NCBI GenBank assembly: GCA_035578175.1
Contig: JAQMRL010000004.1
Span: 36,696,901 to 36,760,900, forward strand
From: Catonia carolina
Taxonomy: Eukaryota; Arthropoda; Insecta; Hemiptera; Achilidae
Direction of reading: 5' to 3'
DNA: 64,000 nucleotides
The position numbers were made by a program, and so were the translations under genes. Positions 26,501 to 41,500 of the stretch are shown in pieces. Position 1 is the first letter of the stretch, and the number at the start of each line of letters is the position of its first letter. Under the pieces are notes generated by a model that was not told where the DNA came from, made no database searches, and worked only from the letters and a program-made list of their open reading frames with translations.

Positions 26501-29500
26501 TAAACTAAGCGCTGTAAAAAATAAACTTGAAATAAAAGTTATAGGTTTTTAATTCCTACAACTCTTTATTATATATACTTTTATCATAAAATGCATATTA
26601 AGGCCACAATCTTAAAAAAAAAGTATTTCTTACCAAGAGAGCACAGCCTCCCACACAAATTTCAGCTGACATATCGCTTGCTCTATCTTGTAGAGCACAA
26701 AAAATGTAGTGAACAGGACAGTTTTATCAAGAATCATAAGAGCCATTTTTAAGAAAATTGCAATGAAGTGAAAAATTATACGACTGCTACTTCTGGTTGA
26801 CCGACTTTGATTGAAATATTTGTCAGGTCCCTTTGAGATACTTAACTTAAGTTTCAACTTCGTTCTGTAAATATTTTGTTCCCCCACACAGATCACTACG
26901 TAAAACATGTTTTTTTTTGGATTCATGGGGCCTGAAAACGTGTATTTCCATTTTGAAATGATTTTGAAAAATTGATATGAAAACAATAATTTCCTTTCCT
27001 AGATGTTAAAATCTGTAAATTATTGTTTTAAATTAAAATTGATTAATAACAGAAACTTTTTAATGGAGGATTTCTTTAAATTAAACAAAAATATTTTAAA
27101 TAAACATGACCTTAATTTACAATAAAACAAAATGAAATGTCTTAAAAAGTAGAAAAATGGAAAATTTTATAGTTTCAAGTACCTTTGGTAGATAATACAG
27201 CAGTAAAAATTAGGTGAACAGCAGGTGAGGAAAGATGGCTGCTGCACTTTGAGGAACTCATAAACTGTATAAGAAAGCACTCTCGAAACACGCCAAGAGC
27301 AGACATTAGAATACTTTGATAAAACCTCTGTCTGTACATGAGTGAATGCCTTATAGTGATTAGGAAGGCTGGTCTAAGAGAAGCAGAGAAATTTTAAGAG
27401 AGAAAACCTGAACAAGACAACAAAACATCTCTGGATATGATAGACTACAGGTTGGAACCCAAGACCGCACCCCGTGATGGCTGTATGTTTGGCGCCACAC
27501 GGAGAGAGATAAACACAATGGAATTAAGCCAGCTAGTCCCCATCTCACTGCATCGACAAAGCACAACGAGCCCAACTAGTTCTTGACAGTCACGGCCCGT
27601 GTGTGGTACAGTATTTGGATTTATTTTTTGATTCATACTATATTTAAAAAAAATTATTACCAAAATTAACATCAAAAAATAGTAGCGATAAAAAGAATTT
27701 ATACTATTTGTACTACGTATTCTATGAATTTGTTTAAATACTATTATAATGTTTCATAATTAACATAGAGAAATTAATTGAGGAGGTCAGAAAGTTTCCT
27801 GTAGGTATGACCAATCTAATGAAAAATACAGAATTTCTGAGATAACTTCTTCAGCAATTAACATCTTCCTCCAATGCAAGTGCTATCATCCCTAATTCAC
27901 AATTTTAAAACTTCTTAACATTTTTCTCAATAAAACAGCTACATGAGCTTCAGAAATAATACTGAACTACTAGTGTGTTGTCCAACACACAAATCAGGTG
28001 CAGACAAGTGGGGCCGACCAATTACCGTCACCGCAAGTCGACTGACTTGCGGTGCAGTCTTTTCGGGTACAACCTTAACAGTATAAGTTACACAAGGAAG
28101 AAAAGAACTGAACAAGGAAACTTAAATAATAGAAATTATCAGACAACTAAGACTAGAATTCTACTAACATCAATAAACAATGGTAAGCAAAACAAATTTT
28201 TAAGTTAATAAACAATAGACCTAAGGTTGACAATGTAAATGATTTGAAGAAGTAAGAAAGAATATTGAAAAAATTGGAATTAATCAAAAAAACTTTCAGT
28301 ATCAAAGGAAAAGTTCTGAGAACTTATATTTGACTCTTACGGCTCCCACAAAGAACTAAGGTGGAACATAAATAAACGAAAGAAAGGAAAAACCCCTACA
28401 GTGTAAGAATCCTGAGTGTGTGGGTAGCAAAAAGAGCGCCCAGTAATGCCAAAAGTTTCTTTACATAGTACAAAATGGCCCTAAGCCAAAATGCATTGGT
28501 TTAAACCAAAAAATCATTTTACACCCCAACATTGTCACTAATGACCTTTGTAGTTGACACGACATTAAAAAAACAAAAAATGTTGTATGGACACAAAAAT
28601 TTCCATTTATATTTTGACTGCTCTTAATCTGTCCATCTAACAGGGGTTCAATAGCACAATAAACAAAAATAGAAGGTCTTTCAAAATAGCATTTCATGAA
28701 AAATTTCATAATATATCGCCACAAAGTACCAAAATATAGAACTGACATATGACCGAATATGATTGTTAAAAACTGATAAGACACACTAAAAATAACTATA
28801 ATTACAATTAAAAAATATGCTTTTTACATTGAATAAAACAAATTTACGTGTAAAAAAAATACACAGATAAATATGAATCACTCCATTACCAAAAAAATTG
28901 ATAAGTAATGTGAATGAATTTAAAAAATATACATAATTAAAATTATATTATGCTCACAATAAGTGACAGAAATAAAATTGTATAACATAAAATAAATAAT
29001 ACAAATTCTTACTTCATTTTGTAAGTGGAACATCCTGCTGCAACTGAAAGTAATTGATGACCGAGGCAAATACCAAATATTGGTACTCCAGCAGTGATCA
29101 CATTTCTTATGTGAGAAATTGCGGTAGAACATTTAGATGGATCACCAGGACCATTACTAAGGAAGAACCCATCGTATTTGTTCACTTGAAGTGGATGATC
29201 CCAAGGTACAATATCAACGATTACTTTCCGACGAAGAAGACATCGAAGTTGATTATATTTTAAACCAAAATCCACTACGCAAATACGTAATTTATTGTTT
29301 CCATTTGGAGGTTCAAATACCTGTACTTTCTGTTAAAAAATAATGACAAAATAAATTGTTTTAGTCAGTATATTATTCTGTAGATGATGCTAATTAAAAA
29401 TATATAATTTGAAATTATGAACATATTTAAATAAAAAATAAACAATTCAATCAACTTGTATCAAAACACTACTCTGCACTAAAGAAAAATTAAATGTATT

Positions 29501-32500
29501 TTTTAGAGTTATCATACAATACATTTCCGAAGTTTCAAAATAACACACATATAATAAAACCAAAGAAGAAAGTTGGTACTGTACTATTTTCTACGCCGGT
29601 CCGTCATTCAAGTTTTGCCCACTATTGGCACTGTGAGCGTTGTTGCTTCTGCTACCGGTAGATAGCGCAGCCAGCAAATCTCTCCCAGTGCGTGTGCCAG
29701 TGGGTGGGACATACACGAGGGACCTGCCAGGCAGTAGTTGAAGGAACTCAGTCAGTCAGTATCGATCGTCGCTTCGAGATGGTCGATACGGAGAGATCAA
29801 TCACTCAACATTGAGTACTTTCTTTGTTCCACACTGATCCTTTCCCTTCCCTTCGCTTCACCAGTGACTGCTCCTTTTTGAGGCAGCGGTAAATGGTGTT
29901 CACCGCATTGGCGACTGCTCCTGGCTTTAGGCAGCGGTGTAGACGATCCTTGCCTAACCAGTGGCCGCTTCTCCTCACTGAGACAGCAGCAAAAGGTGAC
30001 GCCGCATCGGCGACCGCTCCTGGCTTCAGCAGCTTCAAGCAGCAGTAGAGACGATACTCACTTGCCAGCGGCCGCTCCTCTTTAGGGCAGCAGCAAAGGC
30101 TTTCCCAAACATTTTCCTTTTTTCCATTATGAACTCGCACACGCTGCTGAATGCCCTGCCACTTCGGCTGGTCCTATCTCAACAGACTTTTTGAGCTACG
30201 CCCGCCATGGTAACAAAGTCTACCGACTGAAACCACAATTCATATAGTAAAGGCTATAGCATTTTTTTGACATGAAGAACCCATTCCTAAATAGTAATTA
30301 TTTATAATTTGTAGCTACGCATCTGCATAAGAAAGGAATAGCCATAACATTAAACAGAAAGAATTATACTATATTATAGTGATATTCCAATAACATTCAT
30401 TACGTAATGTAATGAGGCTTCACACAATATGATTAAATCATGGAACAAATGAATAGTTTTCATAACCAAATAATTTTTCTTTGAAAAAACATTTTATCCC
30501 AATAAAATGTTTGAATAAAGTTCCTAGCAGCTACATGCTGCATTATTGATTACTATGTTGCTAATCACAAAACTAAATTGTTTAAATAAAAACCCACTTA
30601 TGCATGTGGAAAATATATCAATAAATTACTAAAGGCCAAGCCAATTGCTGTGAGCGCTGGGTTACACATGTGTATGCTTGACTTGGACCCTGCATATCCG
30701 ACTTACAGTTTAATGTAGTCAGTGAAGTTGAAAATTGACAACACCCATTGTATTTTGTAGGCATGCTGTACCATTGTTGATTACATACACTGTACTATTG
30801 CAGTACTTACACAAGACTATACTAATGCAGATGCAGGTTTTGCCCAGCACTCTCCTTACGAAAATCACGCTGTACTAGCTTTAAAAAGTTGTGGTAATTT
30901 AACTGTTAGTTCAACTGTGTTTCTCTGCTCTTCTTTGACATCCAAACCACACCCGTTCTACTTCTAACAGTATGATTTACATTTGGCACCATCCGCAGAA
31001 ATAGACAAAAACCATTAAAAGACAGTTACAGTACATTAAACATATCAATTTATTCTTTTTTCACAGGTCTCAATAAAAATGTTTATTTATTCGTTTGATG
31101 GTGTGAATCATAATTTTCAGCAAGAATTAGTGTTTTTAGGTTAAAATATTTTCCTGTGTAATAATAAATTTAATACAATCAATAAAAAACTTAATGTCCA
31201 GGAACTGTACTTCCAACAATTGCAAGCTGTGAAAATAATCTGACAATAAATCTTTACTGATAAAATACAATGACATCGGTTTTTTTTTATTATTCAAGCA
31301 AACATAACAGAGTATAATATAAAAAAGAACGATAAGAAATTATAGTTGAACAAAAATTTCCAGTGATATGCAAATAAATTTTAAAATGTGATAACCTCTG
31401 TCAGTAACATCATTTACAATTTGGCTCAATATCTAATCGTTCATTTTATTTTACACTAAAATTAGTTCCTAGTTTTTTATTATGTATTTATTAAATGATA
31501 ATAAACTGTACGTAAATATGTTTCTCAATAATCTGTTCGCCTATTTAAATACCAAAAGAGTAAATACAACATTTAAATATATATCTATTCGAACAGATAT
31601 TATTATTTATTCAGTTGTAAGTAAAACAAATTAATTAGATATTAAAATAAAACTAAACTTTTAAACAATAATTAAATGCATTTTTAAATAAATATTTAAA
31701 TTAAATTCTATGATATTAAAATACCAACAATATTTGAATTCATGTACAGTAATTACAAAATTATTTAAGTCGCTTTCACATTGATGCTATTAATAACAGG
31801 ATATACCAAACCACTTTACTTAATTATAAAAAATAAACTACAACCCAAAACAACTTGTTTTAAAAAAAAAGATTGTTCAATTAAACTTTAACGAGGTTAA
31901 GGTACCTCTGCTAATTTGCTAGATGCCTCAGTAAACATGGAACCTCAGATAAATGAATATATGCTGTAATTATATAACAAATCTAAATTAAATCTTTATA
32001 GTGCATACCGCAGCTTATAATCAATTTTATTTTGTATATAATAAATTTCAATAACCTTTTCAGCTATCTTGATCCTTATGATCTATTGACATGTGTTTCG
32101 GTAAATCCATCTTCAACACAGTACATAAAATATCAAATTAAACATTAAAATATTTTTTAAAACCGGCAGCTGTTCTATTTTCAACCATTTATACAAAACA
32201 GTTTTGTATACAAGGGTCAACTCTAAAATAAAGACCAAAGTAATACAGAATAAAATACATAACTTACATTAATGCTCCATACAGCCGGCATATGAATTAA
32301 GACATTTGTCATAGCGATTCACCAGCTTTAATATACTCTCGTCATGTTCTTCTGCCGCCAGTTCATTTAGCCACTAATTCATAGCATCTTTCAGTTCATC
32401 GTCACCTGCGAATTGCTTACCACCCAAAAATTCTTTCAATTTGCCAAACAAATGGTAATCTGAAGGCACTACATCTGGATTGTACGGTGGGTGACTGAAA

Positions 32501-35500
32501 ATTTCCCATCCAAATCTTCTCAGTAAATCAAGCGTCTTACTACACAAAGCCGAGAGACAAAACAACAGCCGAGCTTAGAGTACGAAGCCGTCCACAGTCC
32601 ACAGCCGTCCACAGCCACAGTCCACAGTCGATTTTGAATGGCAGGTCGTAACTTGCATAGAGTTTCCCAGTAATATTCTGCATTTACAGTCTTTCCGCAT
32701 GGTGTAAATTCAATCAACAGTATCCCAAATAGATCCCAAAAGACTGTGGCCATTAATTTCCTTCCAAATGGCAGTGGGTTGATCTTTGTTGGTTTCGTTG
32801 ATGACTCAGGATGACGCCATTCACATGACTGCCATTTTCTTTCTGGTGTGTAATAAGAAATATGTTTCATCGCCGATAACTATTGAATTAAGGAATACAT
32901 CACCATTTTCTCTGTAGCGCATCAGAAATTAAAACGCAGATCCCATTGGGATTTGTTTGTGGCACTTCGATAACACGTACGGCACCCAACGCGCACAAAC
33001 CTTTTAGAAGCCTAAATAGTCACGCACAATGGGACCAATAACAGCTCATGAAACATCAGGGAAACTAACAGCCAATTCAGATATTGTCATGCAACGATTG
33101 TTTTTGATTTCTTCATCAACCTTTATCAACAAGTCCTTGTTGATTATTGAGGGCCTACCCAAACATTTTTCATCATGCACATTAACTCTCGTATTGTAAA
33201 CGTTTCACACCATTTCCAAACGTTTCTTTCATTCATTACATTATCACTGTAAACAGCAACCAACTGCCTATGAATTTCGACCAGTTTAACGTTTTGATGG
33301 TTTAAAAAAGGAATCACTCTCCATGTATTTCACAATCAGCGGCAACATCAATTATCTGATTCATTTCAAAACGCAATAACATTAAACGTAAATAAAGATA
33401 CAACAACTGACAAACAACAATGCAGAGTGTATATTACGAGACTGGCCTTCCACCACACAAGTTAGCCAACCTCAAGGCAAGAAATTTCCCAACAGTCTTT
33501 ACTTTAGAGAAGGCCCTCGTAGATGACTGAGGATGCAACATCTTCTGTAGATTTTAAAATTTACTTTAATGTTTCATATCCTCTAATGCTGGATCCACCA
33601 AAACATGTGCAAGTAGATCAAACAGATCATGACAGCTGAAAGGGTTAATGAAATTTATAATACAGTAAACCTTCGCTTCTTCGACACTCTGTATACTTCG
33701 ACACAGATAGTGTTGAGGCAACATAACATGTGGTGTAAATAGTGATCCAGCAGGCAGTTCAGCCCCCTTCCACTTTTTCCTCATCCCCTACCCTTTCGTT
33801 GTCCTTGAGTACAGTATTGTACTGAAGGGCACATAAGTTTATTTGTATTTATTAAAATTGTGAAATTTTCATACTAAAATCGTGTTTATAATGCTTCCTA
33901 TATATAATATGCCATATGCTCTGGATCATTCGACATTTCGATATTTCGACAACCTCTAAATCCACAAAGTGTCGAACTATCAAAGTTCTACCATAGCGTA
34001 TAGAAGAGAAAGTGTGTGCACTCCACCCGTCTTCCCTATTACGTGGCAATCCTTGTAAATATTAGCGCTGGTGTCGTCAAGTGCTCGGCTGCTGGCTGTC
34101 AGTGCCGTCTAACCATAGAGAGTGGTTGTTATTTTACTACCTTTTGTTGAATAATTTGTGATTATTTTTGAAGTTGTTAGTGTGTTTGTGTTGTAAGTTA
34201 TTAGTTGTAACTGTGTTTGTGTTGTAAGTTGTTAGTTGTAAGTGTGTATGTGTAAATTGGTGTACCGTGTAATTAACGAAGGTGATGTATGTTTATCTTC
34301 GTTTAGTAATATTTTAGTTATTCACTAAATATTATTTAGTACTATTTAATATTTAATAAAATAATATTAATATTTGTTTAATAATATTAGTATTTTATTT
34401 TCTTATTTTACTTTTTTAGTTACGTAAACAGTGTGTTTTGTAATATGCCTACTTGTGTCGCACCGGGTTGCAAAAGTGGATATTCTAGTGGAAGTAAAGC
34501 AGCAGAGAAGAGACATTTTTTTGTGTTCCCACGGATCCAAAAACTTTGCGTGCTTGGAGTCATGCTATCAAAAAAAGAACTTCATTTTGAAACCTAGTCA
34601 TCGCGTCTGTGATTTACATTTTAAAGTGCAATATTAAAAAGGACGAGCAGCAAATGCTGCTCGTCATTTGCTCGTCAGCAAATGACGGCATTCTGGAAAG
34701 CAAAATTAGCCTCATCAAACGTTTGCAACGAGAAAACAGTATATGTATTAAAAAAACTAAATAAAAGCTCTTAAACTTTTAAGGAAGGAAACGACATTAA
34801 AAACATTAAAGACAAAGGAGCGAATATCACCGAATACAGAAAATTCTGGGATGAAATCACTGCCACCTACTGCTAAAAGTGTTGTGAATGCTTTCTTTAG
34901 TAAATCGTCTGTCGCCAGTAACACTCGAATGCGATATGAGGACAATTTTATTTTAGAAATTCTTCTTTTAAAAATAAAATTGCCTAAAGGCTACAGACAT
35001 TGTTTAAGACACGGTCTTCTTCCTTTGCCTTCCGAGTCACACCTTCGGAGACTTTCAAAAGGTCTCAAATGTAGTTTTGGTATTAATAAGAAGGCAATTG
35101 CATCAATTGCGGAAGATCTCAACCCTGAAAAGAATGAAAATGTAGGAGTTCTAGTGTTTGATGAAGTTAAACTTTCTGAGGACTTGCAGTTAAATTCCTG
35201 CAATTTTAAAGTGAATGGTTTTGTAAACCTTGGTGAACATACACCAACAAATCAAGCACAAAAACTAGTAAACCATGCATTGGTTTTTTATTTGTGCCTC
35301 TTTTAAAGAAGTGGGTACAACCAGTAGCTGTCTACGCTTCCTTCAATGGAACACCCGGCACAATCCTAAGTAAAATTTTATTAAGTGTAATAGTTCATCT
35401 TGAAAATAGTAATATAAAGATTATTGGCATTACATTAGATGGAAGCCAATCTAATAAAGCAATGTGGTCTAGTTTAGGTATAACCGGTAAAACAATTCCA

Positions 35501-38500
35501 CTGACGTGTTCATTTATTAACCCAATAAGGCATGATAGCAAAGTATGGGTTTATACTGATGTTGTGCATATATTTAAATGTGTACGAAATCATTTTTTAT
35601 CGAAAGGCAAATTGATGTATAAAAATGAAATTATCGACTACGACCATACAGAAATCTGTTTCTGGAAGACGAAAAAACAAGCTGTCAGGTATAGCTGTGT
35701 GTCCAAAATTAACTGCTGCACACATACAGCCCAGTTCATTTTAAAAAATGAACGTTAGATTAGCTTTACAGGTGTTTAGTCGAAGTGTAGGCATTGGATT
35801 ACAGCATTATCGTAATCAATTTCCCGAAAAGTTTCCATACAGCAAGACTACTGAAACGTTTACACTCGAAATGAACACGATTATAGACATTTGTAATTCA
35901 CGAATACCGAAAACAGCTTTGCGCGGCGATTGTGAAAGTTTAAAAATATTAAAACGGTTCTTATTAGATATCTGTGACACTAACTTGGAAAGTTTTTTCG
36001 CGTCTCAAAGAACTATGGAAAGCTTGAGAGTAACGATTGAAAGTGTAGTAGAAGTAGCAGAATATTTATTTTCTATCGGGTTTTCTTATGTGCTTACGGG
36101 GAAATTTAGCCAAGATCCACTTGAAAGACATTTCGGAATTATGCGGTTTTTAAGTTGTGATGACCACCCGTCAACAATAGATTTTATGCACCTGCATATG
36201 TTACATACAATTTACGTACCCAACAAAAATATTCTACCTTCAACTGCAAACGTAACTTCTGGCGAGGAAAGGCCAATTGCGGTTTACATTACAAAAATGA
36301 GACTCATGGCTAAAGAAATGGAAGCGGCCAGCAAGAATGTAATTGAAGCACTTCAAATGAAAATACAAGAAAAACTTGTTATCGATGATTTGTATGTTGA
36401 AGATGAAGACGCTACCAAAAAATGCATAATTTACAACTTGTTCGGCTTTATTGTAAAGCAAGCTGCCAAATTCGTTCACTGTGAAAAGTGTATTCTGTTG
36501 TTAAAAGCTGACGGTACTGATAATCCAAATTCAACCTTGACAAAATTAAAAGATTACGGCACTAAAAACCAACTAAAGTTAAGTTATCCATCCGATGCAT
36601 TATATAGTGTTATTTTGTCCTTGGAAAAGAATTTAGAAGAGCAGTTACGTAATGGGCTGTGGGACTAAATATTTCTGAGTTTCATTCACACATTACCAGA
36701 AATTCCAGTTGATAAGACCATTTCATGTTCCAAAGAATATTTACGTGAGTTCTTGCCGAAACTTCTGTTTCATTATTTTAAATGTAGATTCTTCTTTTAC
36801 ATAAAATCATTACGGAAAAATATTAAGTCACGATTCAACTCAAAACACTCAAGAAAATTATCCAAGTTATCTTAAAGTCTGTGGAATTTCGTTCAAGTAC
36901 CTGAAGAATGTACGATGGTTTTGAAGAATAATTCAATGTAGTAAGTTATTACAACTTAGTCAATCAATGTTAATAAATAGGAATATGTACGTCAATATAA
37001 ATGTAAATGGTTCCATAACTAACAAGCACTGTAAGTACTGATGAAATGTGGACGTTTATCCATAGCTATAATAAAAAATATGTGCAGAACACGATCACTT
37101 AACGTCCGCAGCGCTCCTAGCGGAGGAATCACGGCAACTCTGAAAGTGCACGCACTTTCTCTTCTATACGCTATGGTTCTACTGTATATAAAATAGAAAT
37201 TTGTAAAACATTTTCCGGTGTATTGTTTAGAATTATATAATAAAATAAAAACATAAAATTCTAGTATTTTTTAATAACCCTTTACTTTTACTGTATTATT
37301 CTTTTTTATAACCAGCAAAATGCATTTTAAGGATTTATTTGTAAATAAAAAATTGTAGAGCATAAAGAACGGTAAATAATACTTTTTTTATCCCTAATGT
37401 GTATACATTGCAATCAGTTTATTTAAAAACAATAAGCAACTCCATGACCCAATGAGATGAGGATAATACATATGATGAGTAGTGAAGTGTGGTCTTGTAC
37501 AGATTCAGGCCGACAGTCTTGAGAATATGTTTAACTGAATTTCAATCATTAAAGTATACTGGTAACCACTCTAGTATTCAAACCCATATAAAAGTAACTA
37601 CATTTACTACGATTTATACCACTAAACATTTGTCACTGAAAATCAGTTGTTAAACAATGACTCTAGGCAGTGACTTTACCACTAGAACAACCTGGTGGGT
37701 CACAAAAACTTAACAAAAAAAATTGTCTTCTATATTCTTAGCAAGAAATGGTACGTTTTTCACATTTTAGTTACCTTGCCATAATCATAAATGATAACAT
37801 ATGTCATAATCCTAATTAAAAATTTTAGATGTGATAACCAATAATATATGGTACAAGTGTAAACTGAAAACCCATCAAAATTTAGTTCTAGAAAATTATA
37901 ATTATATTAACGATGTATAAAATTAAAAAAGATAACTTTAGTTTTTTATCTTTTTAAATAAAAAAACCAAGATAAACATACAAAGGAAATGACTGTAATA
38001 AAAACAATTTAAATACAATCCAACTACACAACTATGTAGATTTATCAACCAAAACTTCACAACTGGAAATAGTAATCTATAGACAGATCCAGAACAATAT
38101 CTTCCTCATACATTCATGTTGTTATTAAAAACAATTATCAGAACAAAAAGTTTTATCTTTAAAATTAAAACCAACATTCACAGTAGACTGAAGAACAATT
38201 AGTTAAAAGTTTCCAAAACGGTTGTAAATATTTACATTAATGCAAATAAACTAAAAAGAAAATTAAATGAACTAAATACAATGCTATTAAGTGATTCTAT
38301 TTTTTTTTTTTACAGTCATCAAAATAGACAAGTAGATTATGTAAATAGCCTAATGAAGGGAAATCTGGTCTTAAGACTTCAGGGGAAACAATTTGTAAAA
38401 ACATTTATCTGTGTTTTACAACATAGAAGTGAAACCAGGTGTTGGCAAAGCACAATCATAATCAATGAATAATGAAGTACTACAGAGAATTGGATGCAAA

Positions 38501-41500
38501 AGAGAGCTCATTGCACGCTTGAAAATATGGAAGACGAAATGAATCACATTGAGGGGGAACCCAAAAGTAACCGGAGTAGCTTTGCCGTGGACGGTTCTTG
38601 TGTAGTACGCATTTCTGCTGCATATATGTGTGTAGCGCAACTCATTGCGAGTTCAGTGCCACCTGTGTTGTCCACCTGGCTTGTTCTGTTCATCTGTAGT
38701 GATTGTTTTTGCTAGCGCTGTTTTGTTCTTGTTTCATTTTTTAAGACGGCAAGTTTAAGTGAACAACGTGCACCTGTGAAATTTTGTTTTCTACTCGGTA
38801 AAAATGCTGCTGAAACTGTTTTAATGTTCAAAACAGCTTACAAAGATGACGCTACAGGAAAAAACTCAAGTATAAAAGCAGTTTGCTCGGTTTAAAAATG
38901 GCGACATGTCAATTGATGACAAACCTCATTCTGGGTGTCCGTCAACTGCCCGAATCGACAAAAATGTTGAAAAAATTCAAGAGCTTGTGCTCTCAGACTG
39001 TTGACTGTCAGTCTGAATGTTTTCAGAAGATTACGCAGCAGTGTTCGTCAAAAAAGACCCGATTTGTGGCAGACAGGAGATTGGTTCTTCCACCACGACA
39101 ATGCACCTGCACACACAGCCATCTCTGTTAAACAGTTTTTGGCTAAAAATGGCATGGTTTCGCTGCCCCTAGCACCTTACTCGCCTGACCTGGCTCCATG
39201 CGACTTTTTCTTATTTCCACGCATCAAAAGGAACATGGTTGACACCGATTTGACAACATTGAAGAGGTCAAGAAAAAAAAACAAAAAAGGAGCTGTCAGC
39301 CGTTTTCAAAGATGACTACAAAAATGTTTTGAACAGTGGAAGCACAGGTGGGACAAACGTATTAGTTGTAATGGAGAGTATTTTGAAGGGTATAGGGTTG
39401 TTTTGTAAAAAACTTGAAAATAAATAGCTTTTAAGAAATAATTCCTGTTTCTTTTGGGTGCACCCTCAAACGTTATAAGACACAATGAATTCATAGTTAA
39501 TACTTCTGATGCTGTGTACAAGAGGAAAGAAAAGGCAACCAGAACTTAGAAAGGTTAATAAATTACTTACACAATTCCATAAACAGGTGGAATCAAAAAT
39601 AATAGTTACTGAAAAGAACTCATGGTTGCGGTGAAAAAGCAAAGGTTTTAAAATATATTAAAAGTAATACTTACTTTCGTAGAGACTTCTGCTACCAAAT
39701 TACGTTCATTAGGATCAGTAAATGTATAATGTGGTATTCCATTTCCAGTGCCAGAAACAATACGGCCAAGCATAGAGCCCTTCTCTCTTATATGTTTAGT
39801 CAGCTGACGTGTATCAATATTACAAATACCAGGAACTTTATGCTGAATCAACCATTCTGATAACTGCATTTTCTGTTGCCAATGTGACGGTGTATCACAA
39901 ATTTCTCCGACGACAAGTCCAGATACCCAGATTTTATGAGACTCAAACATGCTAAAATTTAAATAAATTTCATGTATACAATCACACAAAGATATAATTT
40001 ACAAGTTAACTGAGAAACACAGCTGCTATATCACTTGTTTTTTACCTTTTTATATATAATTCTACTTTCTGATGACATGTTACAGTGAATCCACCATCAT
40101 CAGAGTAAATAAAATTGAAACGCAATTTATTAAAATCTTCAGAAGATATAATTCAGGCATTCAAATAAAATTTTTATACAAACGACTGAAGATCAATCTT
40201 CTGAAGATTTTAATAAACTTAGTTTCAATTTTATGTACTCTGATGATGGTGGATCCACCGAAACATGTAGGTAACAAGTAAGATTACATAGTAAGAAAGA
40301 TAAACAACCAGTGATATAACAGCTGCAACAGGTCAGTGGAAAAATTAAATGTTTTTTCAATAAGATTAAATATAGAATGCACTATAATAATTTATTTATA
40401 AATATATCCAAATTAGTAAAAAAAATACCTTGTAACTAATATTACTTCCAGGAATCAAATAATTCACTAGGTCTATCAGTAGGCTACTTTTTTTAAAGAA
40501 AAATCAGTCAAGCCATTTGGAGATGTAGCAGAGTACAAGCGAGAGATAAGAATATAATTTAATAAACATAATAATGAAGTAACAAATTCCTTATTTGCCT
40601 TGTACAATAAACTGCTTCTTTCAAATACAAAACTTCTAAAATATTTTTATCAAGCAGTTTGCCTAAAGTACATTTTACACCTGGAAGCTTTTGACAAAAT
40701 CTTATGTTCATAATATTTCTATAGCTGAAGATGACATCAATCACCAAAAAGATTCATCCAGTAAGTCTACTTTAAACAAACAGCTAGTCAAGAATTTTCA
40801 CCAAAATTTTATATGGTAACAATGAACTCATAATAGTATGAAACCCTAAGTTAATAAAAATTCGGGAACCATAAATTAATTTAAAAGGAATTAAAATATT
40901 AACAAAATGTAAGAAACAACTGCAAAACCTGGTAGATGGTCTAAAAAAACATGTCATCACAAAAGAGTAAAATTTCATATAAATGAGTATTTTACCTTGG
41001 CAAGCCAAACTCATCTTTGACATTTTCTGGAACTCCATAATTTCCAATTAACGGATACGTCAGAACCAATATTTGAGCATGATATGAAGGATCAGTCAAC
41101 GATTCAGGATAACCAACTAACCCTGTCTGAAAGACTGTAACACAAAAAGAAATTGAACATAATTCCCAAAAACGTATGTAAATAAGATTAAAATAAAACA
41201 AGAGAGCAGGACTGAATCAGTATACCTGTTAAAAACCTTTTATGCTTTAGATGCACTTGTTCTTCACTAAACATATAACATCCCTATCATGTAGAGACCT
41301 GAAATTTGGCACAGTTGTCCAGTAGGAGGTTCAACAGAAAAACTAAAGCATAATGTAACAGAGCTGAGTGAACAATTCCTCAGCTGACAGAAGATACATC
41401 AATATGATAAAATGAGAAAAGTTGTTTTCTTTTAGGGTACAACCCTAAGAATTCTTAAGTGTACAAACCAAAAAATGTATACAAAATTCCCTTACACCTT

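Larger units (their letters stand above)
32030..33662. mobile_element. Fold-back MITE, family FB, copy 2, split by mariner
   Basis: Left part (32030-32210) has aaatttcaataacctttcagct-like bases, acatgtgtttcggtaaatcca and a tattaaa arm. The right part (33520-33662) has tggatccaccaaaacatgtgc, gatcatgacagctgaaaggg and ttaatgaaatttat. Together these reproduce the palindrome of 2880-3236. Confidence 0.7.
33992..37175 (+). mobile_element. P-element/THAP-type DNA transposon, 3184 bp
   Basis: Terminal inverted repeats: catagcgtatagaagagaaa then gtg-gtgcac at the left (33992-34022), and the same on the other strand at the right (37145-37175), nearly perfect over about 31 bp. A 7-bp target duplication gttctac lies at 33985-33991 and 37176-37182 (P elements usually make 8 bp). 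Encodes a THAP domain and a P/THAP9-like transposase on plus. In CAD intron 3. Confidence 0.93.

Noticed and set aside
29805..30140. 111-aa minus ORF with repeated RSG/GAVA-type segments as a gene
   Set aside because: It is produced by short direct GC-rich subrepeats within dispersed repeat R2; the other R2 copy does not keep the frame.
36240..36479. 79-aa minus ORF opposite the P-like transposase
   Set aside because: Antisense to the well-supported open C-terminal transposase frame.
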